Assembly (NCBI GenBank): GCA_017619795.1
Contig: JAFZRP010000121.1
Coordinates: 1 to 36,420, forward strand
Source of the DNA: Treponema sp.
GTDB taxonomy: Bacteria; Spirochaetota; Spirochaetia; Treponematales; Treponemataceae
Direction of reading: 5' to 3'
DNA length: 36,420 nt
The notes beneath the pieces were generated by a model. That model was not told where the DNA came from. It ran no database searches and saw only the letters and a program-made list of their open reading frames with translations. The position numbers and the translations under genes are program-made. Below, in pieces: positions 24,772 to 32,542 of this stretch. Numbering within the stretch: the first letter of the stretch is position 1; the number at the start of each line of letters is the position of its first letter.

Positions 24772-26049
24772 ATGAAAAATAAAACTCCTTTTAATTTTGT
24801 ATTATCAATTTTTTTCGGGGCACTGGTATTTACCTGCTGCTTTATTTTTACAGGCTGCAAAACAGCACAAGGCACTTCAGATCCAGCAGAAACTAATTCA
24901 AAACCTGCAGAAAAAACTGGCTGGAACGATGCAGACGTAGCAGAATATGCAAAGTTCTTTCATTCCTTGTGCAGAAAAGCAGGCTACACAGGCTTCTGGT
25001 GGGATTGCAATGATTTAATTGACCGCAAAAATCTTACCTGCCGCCAACAGATTGTTGATGCAATTATGGCAAGCTATCCGTCGGATGAGTTTAATTATTC
25101 AAAAACATCAGTCGGTTTTGTAGAAGAGGATGCTGCCACCGCCGTCCACAATATGAAAACAGGCTGGAATCTTGGAAACACTCTGGATGCGACAAGCTAT
25201 GACTATAGAAAAGAAGGAACTGGCGAAATTGGCTGGATTATTCAATGGGGCGAAAAGGATTCTAACGGAAAAACTACCACAAAGGCTTTTGAGACTGCGT
25301 GGGGAATGCCTGTTACCACACGGGAAATGATTCATTACGTAAAGGAATGCGGCTTTAATGCAGTCCGGGTTCCTTGTACCTGGGCAGAGCATATTGATGA
25401 AAACGATCAGGTTGATCCGGAATGGATGGCTCGGGTTCATCAGGTGGTGGATTATGTGATTGATGAAGGGATGTACTGTATTTTGAACACTCACCACGAC
25501 GGTTGGGTTTGCGCAACAGAGCGAATGTACAACAAATACAGCAAGCGTTTTGAAAGTCTCTGGATTCAGATTGCAAAAGAGTTTGAAGATTATGATGAAC
25601 GACTGATTTTTGCCAGCATGAACGAGGTTGACGATGAACATGAAGGCTGGCTCGCTGTTACTCCTGAATCAACCTTGGAATATATAAATAAATGGAACCA
25701 GCTTTTTGTAGATACAATTCGTGCGCAGGGTGGAAATCATGCAAAAAGAAACCTTGTTATTTCACCAAAAGGGTGCAGCGGTTCTGACAGAGATATGTCC
25801 ATTTTAGATAAAGTTACGGACAGTGCAGAAAACCATTTGATAATTGAAGTTCACAATTATACACCACAGGGCTTCTGCTTTAATGATGCAACCTGGACCA
25901 CAATGAGCGCAAAATGGCTTCCGTGGCAGCATGAAGGTGAATTGCGCAATGATTTTAATATGTACGAAAGATGGCAGAAAAGAATCAATCGTCCGGTAAT
26001 AATTGGTGAATATGCTGCGTTCCCGAAAAAGTACGAGGATTATAAATAA
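24772..26049 (+). CDS. GH5 endoglucanase lipoprotein with circularly permuted order
   Basis: This 425-residue secreted glycoside hydrolase has a lipoprotein signal ending FTGC (Cys29). Residues 52-100 (DVAEYAKFFHSLCRKAGY, FWWD at 75-78, QQIVDAIM) match what normally closes a GH5 barrel: helix 7, strand 8 and helix 8. Then the normal beginning follows: GWNLGNTLDA (131-140), Arg199, HH 241-242, acid/base Glu285 in MNEV, His361 and Tyr363, nucleophile Glu413 in VIIGEYAA. The protein stops 12 residues later, exactly where helix 7 should begin. All barrel elements are thus present once, in permuted order. It resembles GH5 subfamily 4. The in-frame TTG at 24766 is less likely than the ATG; the ribosome site is weak. 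GH29 follows after 24 bases. Confidence 0.88.
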   Translation: MKNKTPFNFVLSIFFGALVFTCCFIFTGCKTAQGTSDPAETNSKPAEKTGWNDADVAEYAKFFHSLCRKAGYTGFWWDCNDLIDRKNLTCRQQIVDAIMASYPSDEFNYSKTSVGFVEEDAATAVHNMKTGWNLGNTLDATSYDYRKEGTGEIGWIIQWGEKDSNGKTTTKAFETAWGMPVTTREMIHYVKECGFNAVRVPCTWAEHIDENDQVDPEWMARVHQVVDYVIDEGMYCILNTHHDGWVCATERMYNKYSKRFESLWIQIAKEFEDYDERLIFASMNEVDDEHEGWLAVTPESTLEYINKWNQLFVDTIRAQGGNHAKRNLVISPKGCSGSDRDMSILDKVTDSAENHLIIEVHNYTPQGFCFNDATWTTMSAKWLPWQHEGELRNDFNMYERWQKRINRPVIIGEYAAFPKKYEDYK

Positions 26050-26073
26050 AACTGCAACCAGGTAGAATAAAAA

Positions 26074-27399
26074 ATGACTTTAGAAGAAAGACTTGTTCAG
26101 GTTCGTCCAAGCAAAAGACAGCTTGCGCATCAGGAACTGGAGTTTTATGCCTTTGTCCACTTTACAGTAAACACTTTTACAGACAAGGAATGGGGCGACG
26201 GAACAGAAAACCCTTCCATTTTTAATCCTACAAAGCTTGATACAAACCAATGGGCCCAGGCAATTAAAAGTGCCGGAATGAAAGGCCTTATTTTAACCTG
26301 CAAGCATCACGACGGCTTTTGTCTGTGGCCAAGCAAATACACAAAGCATACAGTTTCCGCAAGTCCTTACAAAAATGGAAAAGGTGATGTTGTTGCCCAG
26401 GCAGCTGCCTCGTGTAAAAAATATGGGCTAAAGTTTGGAGTTTATCTTTCTCCGTGGGATAGAAATTGCCCTCTTTACGGCCAGGGACAAGCTTACGATG
26501 ATTTTTTCTGTAATCAGCTGACGGAATTGCTTACAAACTATGGCGAAGTTTTTTCCGTGTGGTTTGATGGTGCTTGTGGCGAAGGTCCTAACGGTAAAAA
26601 ACAGATATACGATTTTGAACGCTATTACAAGGTAATTCGAGAGCTTCAGCCAAATGCGTGCATTTCTGTTTGCGGTCCCGATGTTCGCTGGTGTGGAAAC
26701 GAAGCCGGTTACTGCCGAGAAGCAGAATGGAGTGTTGTTCCGCTTCGCACAAAAGACACAGAAATTATAAAGGAAAACAGTCAGCAGTCAGATTCAGAAG
26801 AGTTCAGGCAGCGTAAGATTTCTGCTCACGACCAGGATTTAGGCAGCCGAAAGCTTCTTGAAAATGAACCGGAACTCATCTGGTATCCGGCAGAGGTTAA
26901 TACGTCAATCAGGCCGGGCTGGTTTTATCACACTTACGAAGATGATAAAGTACGTTCACTGGAAGAGCTTGTGAATATTTATATAAACTCCGTTGGTGGA
27001 AATGCTACGTTCCTGTTGAATATTCCACCAACTCCCGAAGGTCTGTTTCATAAAAATGATGTTGAAAGGCTTTGTGAGCTTGGAGAATACTTACGACAAA
27101 ATCTTAGCACTCCAATTTATTCTGAAGCTAATCCTGTGCAAACTGTTTTTTCTTTTGATGATGAAGCTCCGGCAATTAAATACATTATAATAAAGGAAGA
27201 TATAAGCCAGAGTCAGCGAGTAGAAGAGTTTTTTGTAGAAGCAATAATAAACGGTAAGCTTGAACTGCTTTACGAAGGAACTGTAATTGGCTACAAAAAG
27301 ATTATAAGACTTGAAAAACCGGTAAAAGCAGAAGAAATACAAATAACAATTTTACAGTCACGCTGTAATCCAGTTTTGTCGTTCATTGGATTTTATTAA
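26074..27399 (+). CDS. alpha-L-fucosidase, GH29
   Basis: This 441-residue retaining fucosidase has a GH29 barrel with the family blocks KHHDGFCLWPSKYT (77-90) and SVWFDGACGEG, Asp165 the likely nucleophile. The acid/base residue of this family is variable and not assigned here. A C-terminal beta-rich region (about 345-441) follows. There is no signal peptide, so it probably acts in the cytoplasm on imported fucosylated oligosaccharides, while the GH5 beside it is exported. It lies 24 bases after GH5, probably in one operon; the hairpin repeat at 27403 may end transcription. Confidence 0.92.
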   Translation: MTLEERLVQVRPSKRQLAHQELEFYAFVHFTVNTFTDKEWGDGTENPSIFNPTKLDTNQWAQAIKSAGMKGLILTCKHHDGFCLWPSKYTKHTVSASPYKNGKGDVVAQAAASCKKYGLKFGVYLSPWDRNCPLYGQGQAYDDFFCNQLTELLTNYGEVFSVWFDGACGEGPNGKKQIYDFERYYKVIRELQPNACISVCGPDVRWCGNEAGYCREAEWSVVPLRTKDTEIIKENSQQSDSEEFRQRKISAHDQDLGSRKLLENEPELIWYPAEVNTSIRPGWFYHTYEDDKVRSLEELVNIYINSVGGNATFLLNIPPTPEGLFHKNDVERLCELGEYLRQNLSTPIYSEANPVQTVFSFDDEAPAIKYIIIKEDISQSQRVEEFFVEAIINGKLELLYEGTVIGYKKIIRLEKPVKAEEIQITILQSRCNPVLSFIGFY

Positions 27400-27402
27400 G
27401 AC

Positions 27403-27430
27403 TGTCATTTTCGGGCTTGACCCGAAAATC
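27403..27430 (+). repeat. hairpin repeat, copy 3
   Basis: ATTTTCGGG (27407-27415) and CCCGAAAAT pair perfectly around CTTGA. It fills the 34 bases between the convergent fucosidase and AraC genes and could terminate both. Confidence 0.75.
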
Positions 27431-27433
27431 CAT

Positions 27434-28255
27434 TCATCCTCTCGATTCTTTTATCTGGTTCCAGGTGTCGCTGTTTCTGAACTCTGTTGGAGTAAAGCCT
27501 GTCTGCTGCTTAAACTGCCGCATAAAGTGATACTCACTTTTATAACCGCACCTGGAACTGATTTCCAGAATAGTCAGATTCGAGCTTCTCAGATATTCCC
27601 TTGCTTTTTCTATCCGCCCAGAAATTACATCCTTTATAACACTGTGCCCAAAAACACTGCTGTACAAATGCTGAAAGCCGGAGCGGCTAAGGTTCATAAA
27701 GGCCGCCATATCATCTACACTATTAAAATACAGCGGGTCCTGAAAAAGCTTTGTACGCAAATATATAAGCTTTTCGTTCTTTGCACTCAGTAAATCGCTG
27801 GAAACAACTTCGCTGCTGTTAGCAATTCTTATAAGCTGATAAAAGAAAATCTGGGTATAGCTGTTTTTTATTTCTGTATGAAACTTGTCTGCAGAAAAAT
27901 GCTCAAAGGCAATTCTATGAATTAAAGCGGAAAGCTGTTCTATTTCCTCAAGGTGAACAGGAGTGTCAAAAACAATTCCGTTCTTTATTAAAAAAGTCTT
28001 ATCATCATCAGAAAGCCAAAAGAAAAACCAGTCGTCGGTGTAATTCCCCTTAGCTCCCTTATAAAAGCAGGGAGTTTTCGGGTTGATGATGATGTAGGAG
28101 CTTTTACTAACCGTCCGCACTTTTCCGTTTATTGTAAAAACAGAATCTGACTTTACAAGAAGAAAAAGATACGCCCCAGGTCCTTCCGGGAATTGGGCGT
28201 AATAATCCTTATCGTGCCTGTGGTTATATCCGATTGAACCAACTTCAATTGCCAT
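27434..28255 (-). CDS. AraC-family transcriptional regulator
   Basis: This 273-residue protein has an N-terminal cupin-like sensing domain (about 1-110, beginning with a HRHDKDYY metal/sugar-binding-type edge) and a C-terminal pair of helix-turn-helix motifs (about 170-268: VDDMAAFMNLSRSGFQHLYS and ILEISSRCGYKSEYHFMRQF). Sugar-responsive AraC proteins near glycoside hydrolases often control them, so GH5/GH29 are likely targets; that is inference from position. The ATG has no good ribosome site, and a TACAAT box ends 6 bases before it, suggesting a leaderless transcript. Confidence 0.9.
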   Translation of the reverse strand: MAIEVGSIGYNHRHDKDYYAQFPEGPGAYLFLLVKSDSVFTINGKVRTVSKSSYIIINPKTPCFYKGAKGNYTDDWFFFWLSDDDKTFLIKNGIVFDTPVHLEEIEQLSALIHRIAFEHFSADKFHTEIKNSYTQIFFYQLIRIANSSEVVSSDLLSAKNEKLIYLRTKLFQDPLYFNSVDDMAAFMNLSRSGFQHLYSSVFGHSVIKDVISGRIEKAREYLRSSNLTILEISSRCGYKSEYHFMRQFKQQTGFTPTEFRNSDTWNQIKESRG

Positions 28256-28261
28256 ACAGCT

Positions 28262-28290
28262 ATTGTAACACCATTTATGCAGATTTTACA
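28262..28290 (-). promoter_or_regulatory. weak candidate promoter of the AraC gene
   Basis: On the minus strand TGTAAA (28290-28285), 17 bases, TACAAT (28267-28262), then 6 bases to the ATG. The -35 box is poor; it overlaps the end of the XRE gene. Confidence 0.35.
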
Positions 28291-28550
28291 TCCTGGAGTT
28301 CACAATCGAATTCAATTGTCTTTGTAGCAATAAAGCTATCTACCGAAACACTGTAAATTGCTGCAAGAACAATCAGATTGTCGATTGTCGGCAAATACTT
28401 ACCCTTCTCCCAGGCGTAAACAGCTTCAGGGCTTGAGAAATTAAAAACTGACTGGATTTCGCGCACAGAATAACCAGCATTGATTCTGTAGCTTTTGATG
28501 TTTGCAGCGGTTGCTGCCATGTCTATAATTGGTTTATTAATTTTACACAT
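28275..28550 (-). CDS. XRE-family helix-turn-helix regulator
   Basis: This 91-residue DNA-binding protein has an HTH_3-type domain (about 14-70): IKSYRINAGYSVREIQSVFN, then SPEAVYAWEKGKYLPTIDNL. The frame is open 35 codons further upstream, but AGAGGAG lies just before the ATG at 28550, so that start is chosen. An inverted repeat at 28574-28604 stands 24-54 bases before it and may be its own operator. No partner toxin is adjacent; the small ORF upstream overlaps the repeat. Confidence 0.85.
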   Translation of the reverse strand: MCKINKPIIDMAATAANIKSYRINAGYSVREIQSVFNFSSPEAVYAWEKGKYLPTIDNLIVLAAIYSVSVDSFIATKTIEFDCELQDVKSA

Positions 28551-28573
28551 ACGTTTCTCCTCTTTTCTGGAAG

Positions 28574-28604
28574 CTAACGCATGTGTAAAAAAGTCAAGCG
28601 TTAG
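28574..28604. promoter_or_regulatory. 7-bp perfect inverted repeat upstream of the XRE gene
   Basis: CTAACGC 28574-28580 pairs with GCGTTAG 28598-28604, 17-base spacer. On the minus strand a TTGACT box lies within the spacer, so a bound protein would cover a -35 site. No good -10 box was found. Confidence 0.5.
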
Positions 28605-28761
28605 TCTTCCGATCTTCTTCACAAACAGTCTGGACATTATGTCCTGCTCTGCCAAACAACCTTTGTATTAATCCGCTATCCGAAAAAACCGGGAGTCCCA
28701 GAAGGCTCTGATTGATCGCAAACAATGACTGTACTGTAAATACTGTGGATGATTTACTCAT
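28594..28761 (-). CDS. small ORF with strong ribosome binding site (unknown)
   Basis: This 55-residue frame starts at an ATG preceded by AGGAGGAGCTCTA, one of the best ribosome sites in the window. The peptide (MSKSSTVFTVQSLFAINQSL...) resembles nothing I recognise; it has no clear membrane segment and ends in a charged CEEDRKTNA tail. It precedes the XRE gene by 43 bases in the same direction, and a terminator-like hairpin (28777-28803) lies just upstream. It could be a short regulatory protein, or a remnant of a longer gene. Confidence 0.45.
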   Translation of the reverse strand: MSKSSTVFTVQSLFAINQSLLGLPVFSDSGLIQRLFGRAGHNVQTVCEEDRKTNA

Positions 28762-28776
28762 TAGAGCTCCTCCTGT

Positions 28777-28803
28777 AAAAAATACAAAGTGCCTGACCGG
28801 CAC
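28777..28803 (-). terminator. terminator-like hairpin upstream of the small ORF
   Basis: On the minus strand GTGCC, loop GGTCA, GGCAC, then TTTGTATTTTTT. It is 109 bases past the end of the flavin protein gene, so it may close the mazEF transcript, or attenuate the small ORF/XRE transcript. Confidence 0.6.
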
Positions 28804-28911
28804 TGCTTCTGAAATAACCGCAAGAAACGCTTATCTAGAAGTGTTATTCTAATATATCAACAAATACAAGCTTTGTCATTAAAGTTGTACTTGAATTTTG
28901 AAAAAAGAATT

Positions 28912-29310
28912 TTAGAATTTAACAACCTTTGGTGCAGCAGAAAAGCTGGAAAGGGTTGCTGTTGCATTCTTAAAGTACAGGACCTCTGTGTTGTCATCAT
29001 CAGCGGAATACATTCTGCCAAGCTCTGGATAATGAGCAAGCATATCTGCCTTTGCTTCACGTCTGTCATCGCGAACAAGCTCGCCTGCAAGTCTAAGCCA
29101 CTGACCACTTGCACCGTCAAAGCAACAAAGCTCTACCTTAGGATTTTTCTGAATCTGCTTTGAAACATCCTTGCTTTTTCCAGTCTGAATGTACAGCTTT
29201 CCTTCAAAAATATTTATTGTTCCAAACGGTCTGTTTCTAGGCTGATCGTTTTCAACAGTTGCAAGATAATAAGTTCCACACTTTTTAATAAACTCATAGA
29301 TTTCGTTCAT
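28912..29310 (-). CDS. pyridoxamine 5'-phosphate oxidase-like flavin split-barrel protein
   Basis: This 132-residue protein has the FMN-binding split barrel: YYLATVENDQPRNRPFGTI, KLYIQTGKSKDVSKQIQ and the VELCCFDGASGQWLRLAGEL strand pair. The family includes flavin reductases and heme- or F420-binding proteins; the substrate here is unknown. AGGTGA precedes the ATG. It begins 14 bases after the mazF stop and is probably read from the mazE promoter. Confidence 0.85.
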   Translation of the reverse strand: MNEIYEFIKKCGTYYLATVENDQPRNRPFGTINIFEGKLYIQTGKSKDVSKQIQKNPKVELCCFDGASGQWLRLAGELVRDDRREAKADMLAHYPELGRMYSADDDNTEVLYFKNATATLSSFSAAPKVVKF

Positions 29311-29324
29311 TTTTTCACCTCTTA

Positions 29325-29663
29325 TTATTCGATTAATAATTTTATATTTTCAACAACAGAATCAATTTCATCGGCTGTTGCTTTTTCAATAAAATTGCAG
29401 TTTCGTTTTTTCCAATCAAGATTTTTTACCTGATCACTGAGGATACATCCGTTTATTGAATGATTATTTAAAACAATTTCAAAAGGATATCCTTTTATAT
29501 GACTTGTGACAGGGCAAAACAAGGCAAGTCCAATTTTCTGATTGTACATTTTTTGCGAAACACAAATTGCTGGACGCCGGCCTTTTTGTTCATGCCCAGC
29601 CTGAGGATCAAAATCAAGCCACACCAAATCTCCTTTTTCCGGTACATAGCTTGATTTTACCAT
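29325..29663 (-). CDS. mazF: MazF/PemK-type endoribonuclease toxin
   Basis: This 112-residue member of the MazF family cleaves mRNA at short sequences. YVPEKGDLVWLDFDPQAGHEQKGRRPAIC is cut here to its key parts: GDLVWLDF, the GHEQKGRRPA loop with the conserved Arg-Arg-Pro, then the LFCPVTSHIKGYPFEI strand. The closing helix ADEIDSVVENI is typical. Its start overlaps the end of mazE by 7 bases, as in most toxin-antitoxin pairs. Confidence 0.92.
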   Translation of the reverse strand: MVKSSYVPEKGDLVWLDFDPQAGHEQKGRRPAICVSQKMYNQKIGLALFCPVTSHIKGYPFEIVLNNHSINGCILSDQVKNLDWKKRNCNFIEKATADEIDSVVENIKLLIE

Positions 29664-29890
29664 TCTTCCTCTCCTACCGCCTGTCCAGTTGATACTTCTG
29701 AATGAATGTTATCGGGAGTAACCATAGACAGCATATCTTCAAGATTTTTCTTCTGAGGAAAAATTGTAATTTTTCCTTTTTCGGCAATGATTTCGACTTT
29801 ACTACCGTTCTTTACGTTATTATCTTTTGCCCAAAGAGCAGGAATCCTAAAGCCAAGACTATTACCCCACTTTTGAATTACAGCCTGCAT
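29657..29890 (-). CDS. mazE: MazE-type antitoxin (AbrB fold)
   Basis: This 77-residue antitoxin and autoregulator has an N-terminal swapped-hairpin DNA-binding domain, IQKWGNSLGFRIPALWAK, very typical of MazE. The acidic C-terminal tail (about 50-77, ending VGEEEW) should bind and block MazF. GGAGGTGA precedes the ATG. A promoter and a palindrome lie right upstream. Confidence 0.93.
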   Translation of the reverse strand: MQAVIQKWGNSLGFRIPALWAKDNNVKNGSKVEIIAEKGKITIFPQKKNLEDMLSMVTPDNIHSEVSTGQAVGEEEW

Positions 29891-29907
29891 ATGTCACCTC
29901 CATATAA

Positions 29908-29937
29908 AGTATATACATTGTATATTTTATTTGTCAA
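29908..29937 (-). promoter_or_regulatory. mazEF promoter with overlapping palindromic operator
   Basis: On the minus strand TTGACA (29937-29932), 18 bases, TATACT (29913-29908). The 15-base palindrome ATATACA-T-TGTATAT (29911-29925) covers the spacer and part of the -10 box, a natural site for MazE/MazEF repression. Confidence 0.75.
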
Positions 29938-29974
29938 GTTTTTTATGAAATAATATGAAATATCCTGTTGAAAA

Positions 29975-30012
29975 CAAAAAAGGGCTGTCCGAATGAATCA
30001 TCCAGACAGCCC
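29975..30012 (-). terminator. terminator of the large lipoprotein gene
   Basis: On the minus strand GGGCTGTC (30012-30005) pairs with GACAGCCC (29989-29982), followed by TTTTTTG. It begins 35 bases past the stop codon. Confidence 0.88.
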
Positions 30013-30046
30013 CGTAAATCTGTATCAGAAAATGATACGACTTAAA

Positions 30047-32314
30047 TTACAAACCTAACATGCTTTCAACTTTCTTCTCGATTGGAAGTTTAGTTGCTTT
30101 GCCAGTCTTAAGGTCAATGCTAACCATAAGGTAACCACCGTTGTTCTTAACAGCATTGTAAATTAAAGCATCTTCATACAGATTGAAAGCATAAATTGAA
30201 GCAATCTGTGATTTATTAGGATCATTTTCCAAAAGATCTTTTGTAACACCATTTGAATGATAATAAATTGTTTTTTGCTGTCTTGTCGTTGGATCTATTG
30301 AAATAGCGGCAATACCATTTGAGTTAGCTGCAAACGGCTTTTTGTACCAAGGATCTGTTGATTCACGCTGTAAATCTGCATCCCATCTAGGTTTGAATGT
30401 AATACCGTTAAGTGTTCCTGGCTGTTTACATGTAAACTTACCATCTTTATCTGTAAGCTGGAATGCAACTGCATATTTGTTATTTCCTTTTGACTTGTCA
30501 GCATTAACCATTGTGCCATCCCATACATCAGACAATACCCAGGTTCCTTCATCATTTGCAAGAACCATACCGTTAAATCTTCTTCCGAATGCACTTTTTA
30601 CGTATGTTTCATCCATAACATAAGCAGATTCGGTTGTTCCTTTCTTGTACATAATTATACCAAGTGGGAATCCTGGCTCTTCAGCAGAAGGTTCACCTAC
30701 AGGAAGAGAATAACCCGCTTTCTTGTACTGTTCAGCACCAGAAAGTTCATGATGAATTACACCATCATCATCAATCCAATCATGTTGACCGTTCCAATAA
30801 TAGTTATAGAAATCACGGAATACAGAATGGAATAGATTTCTATCTGCCCATGCCCAATTTGAATCACCTGCCTTATAGTCTGTAAAATTATCTGGTACTA
30901 TGTCTTTATAGATATCATAATAACTGTTCTCAAACAGATATTTTAAAGCATCTACATCTGTAAGAGCATTTCCTTTAGAATCTGCTGCGTATAATCCTGA
31001 AACATTAAAATCTTCTATAGTTTTACCTTCCCAATCAACTGCTATATTTTTAATTACCTTATCCTTAAAGTATGAAAGGTTAAACTCAACATCGCCTTTA
31101 TAATCACAGCAACTCTTCAAATATGCAAGGAAAGCTTCGTAATTGGCATCTGGAACATCTTTTACAGGTTTTTCAATTACATTACCCTTTTCATCTCTTG
31201 CTGTAACAATATATTTTTCAGCTGCATTAACAATTTCATAGAAACCTATAGTCTTGTGTCGTGTAACTTTGTCAGCAGAATAACCGTTTGTTCCTTTTTC
31301 TGCAACATAAACACCAGACTTAGGGCGCAGAGGATCTGAATATTCATCTACATACCAGTATACTTTGTTTGTAAGAGGATTAACTCCAATGCTTGAAACT
31401 GCCCAGGTTGTTTCATCAGGTCTGTCTTCTGCTTCATACTGATACATTGAGATAAGTTTAGAGCCTGAACTTACAGACATTGCATAAACGTTATTTTTCT
31501 TATTATCAACCATAACGTTTAAGAAAATCCATTTTCCGTCTGCTGTAATCTTAAAGTTACGGATTTCTGTTTTTGTACTTCCCTTTATGTCAAGTTCAAA
31601 TTGGTTCAGCTGTGAATTAAGAGGGTTATAGCGGAAAAGAATAAATTTATCGTTAGTATCATCATGTGCAAGTACGAAAATGTTTCCGTTTTCATCAAAC
31701 TGAATGTAATCTTCACCATCATTTTCCTTTAACCAGGTTGCACAATAATACCTTACGTTACCTTCAACATTAAGAACATCAACAACAGCTCCATCTGGCT
31801 TTACATACATAAGCATACTGATTCCAGGTGCAGGAGTTCCATCTGTATACTGCCACCAGTCAATATAACATGCAAAAACAGTATAAACACCCATAGCCTC
31901 TGGCTCTGGAACATCATACGGACACTGATAGATTTCTCTTACAGGCTGAGGAACACACCAGTCGCAAAGCTTAAGCTCTTCTGTAGGAACTTCAAGTACT
32001 TCTGCTTCTTCGAGTATTGGTTCGCCAGATTCATCTTTCACAACTTCGCCATTATCATCAGTTTTTTCTACAACAGCAAGAAGTGTATCTTCTGCATCAA
32101 GTTCACCTGCTCTTGCAGCTCTTCCTTTTGTCTCTGGTGCCCACTGGGTAGCCAGATACTTGGCATTCTTTACATTGTTGAACTTAATTAAATCAGTACT
32201 TTCTGCCTTGTGTTCTTCTCGGATAACCTCGGGATCCTTGTTTCCACAACCAGCCAAAAGCATAACAGCAATTCCAGCTATAACAGCCAGAGTTCCCATT
32301 TTTTTCATAATCAT
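30047..32314 (-). CDS. large lipoprotein with propeller-like repeats, related to the adjacent kinase sensor
   Basis: This is a 755-residue lipoprotein: signal VMLLAGC, Cys23 lipidated. A linker rich in Glu/Asp follows (about 65-115), then strands such as KVYWYVDEYSDP and GKWIFLNVMVDNKKNNVY suggest a beta-propeller-like fold; family not recognised. Residues 387-399 (VPDANYEAFLAYL) and 451-460 (LTDVDALKYL) match VPDYEGFLKY and LTNIEAVKYL of the sensor kinase transcribed divergently. GGAGG stands before the ATG at 32314; 15 earlier codons lie over a hairpin repeat and are rejected. It probably presents a ligand to, or is controlled by, that kinase. Confidence 0.75.
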   Translation of the reverse strand: MIMKKMGTLAVIAGIAVMLLAGCGNKDPEVIREEHKAESTDLIKFNNVKNAKYLATQWAPETKGRAARAGELDAEDTLLAVVEKTDDNGEVVKDESGEPILEEAEVLEVPTEELKLCDWCVPQPVREIYQCPYDVPEPEAMGVYTVFACYIDWWQYTDGTPAPGISMLMYVKPDGAVVDVLNVEGNVRYYCATWLKENDGEDYIQFDENGNIFVLAHDDTNDKFILFRYNPLNSQLNQFELDIKGSTKTEIRNFKITADGKWIFLNVMVDNKKNNVYAMSVSSGSKLISMYQYEAEDRPDETTWAVSSIGVNPLTNKVYWYVDEYSDPLRPKSGVYVAEKGTNGYSADKVTRHKTIGFYEIVNAAEKYIVTARDEKGNVIEKPVKDVPDANYEAFLAYLKSCCDYKGDVEFNLSYFKDKVIKNIAVDWEGKTIEDFNVSGLYAADSKGNALTDVDALKYLFENSYYDIYKDIVPDNFTDYKAGDSNWAWADRNLFHSVFRDFYNYYWNGQHDWIDDDGVIHHELSGAEQYKKAGYSLPVGEPSAEEPGFPLGIIMYKKGTTESAYVMDETYVKSAFGRRFNGMVLANDEGTWVLSDVWDGTMVNADKSKGNNKYAVAFQLTDKDGKFTCKQPGTLNGITFKPRWDADLQRESTDPWYKKPFAANSNGIAAISIDPTTRQQKTIYYHSNGVTKDLLENDPNKSQIASIYAFNLYEDALIYNAVKNNGGYLMVSIDLKTGKATKLPIEKKVESMLGL

Positions 32315-32330
32315 TCTTAACCTCCGTTCC

Positions 32331-32358
32331 GATTGCCGTGTTAAGCACGACAATGACA
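32331..32358 (-). repeat. hairpin repeat, copy 4 (5' leader of the lipoprotein mRNA)
   Basis: On the minus strand ATTGTCGTG, loop CTTAA, CACGGCAAT; one wobble pair as in copy 2. It lies between the promoter and the ribosome site of the lipoprotein gene. Confidence 0.75.
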
Positions 32359-32384
32359 TTTAGTTTTTATAAAAGTCTATTAAA

Positions 32385-32413
32385 ATTATATGGGCAAAAA
32401 AATTATTTGTAAA
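32385..32413 (-). promoter_or_regulatory. strong promoter of the large lipoprotein gene
   Basis: On the minus strand TTTACA (32413-32408), exactly 17 bases, TATAAT (32390-32385). The leader of about 65 bases contains hairpin copy 4. Confidence 0.75.
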
Positions 32414-32420
32414 AGGAAAA

Positions 32421-32481
32421 ATTCTCCTAATTTCCCGTGTTTTTTTGCAGTTTGTTTTCTCATGCGGGAGTTATTCTCCTA
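32421..32481. promoter_or_regulatory. ATTCTCCTA direct repeats 52 bp apart
   Basis: ATTCTCCTA occurs at 32421-32429 and 32473-32481, between the divergent lipoprotein and kinase promoters. The spacing equals five helical turns; a candidate site pair for the adjacent response regulator. Confidence 0.35.
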
Positions 32482-32507
32482 TTTTTTACAGATTGGTCAT
32501 TTATCGC

Positions 32508-32535
32508 TTTCCATTTTTATCATTTGGTTTATAAT
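32508..32535 (+). promoter_or_regulatory. promoter of the sensor kinase gene
   Basis: TTTCCA (32508-32513), 16 bases, perfect TATAAT (32530-32535), then 7 bases to the ATG at 32543; no ribosome site fits, so the message may be leaderless. Confidence 0.5.
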
Positions 32536-32542
32536 CGTGATT

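Noticed and set aside
32315..32359. Fifteen extra codons before the large lipoprotein
   Set aside because: They translate a hairpin repeat and would spoil the lipoprotein signal; GGAGG precedes the later ATG.
32390..32542. Fifty-one extra codons before the sensor kinase
   Set aside because: They cover the promoter region and direct repeats, and would place a second hydrophobic stretch before a clean signal peptide.
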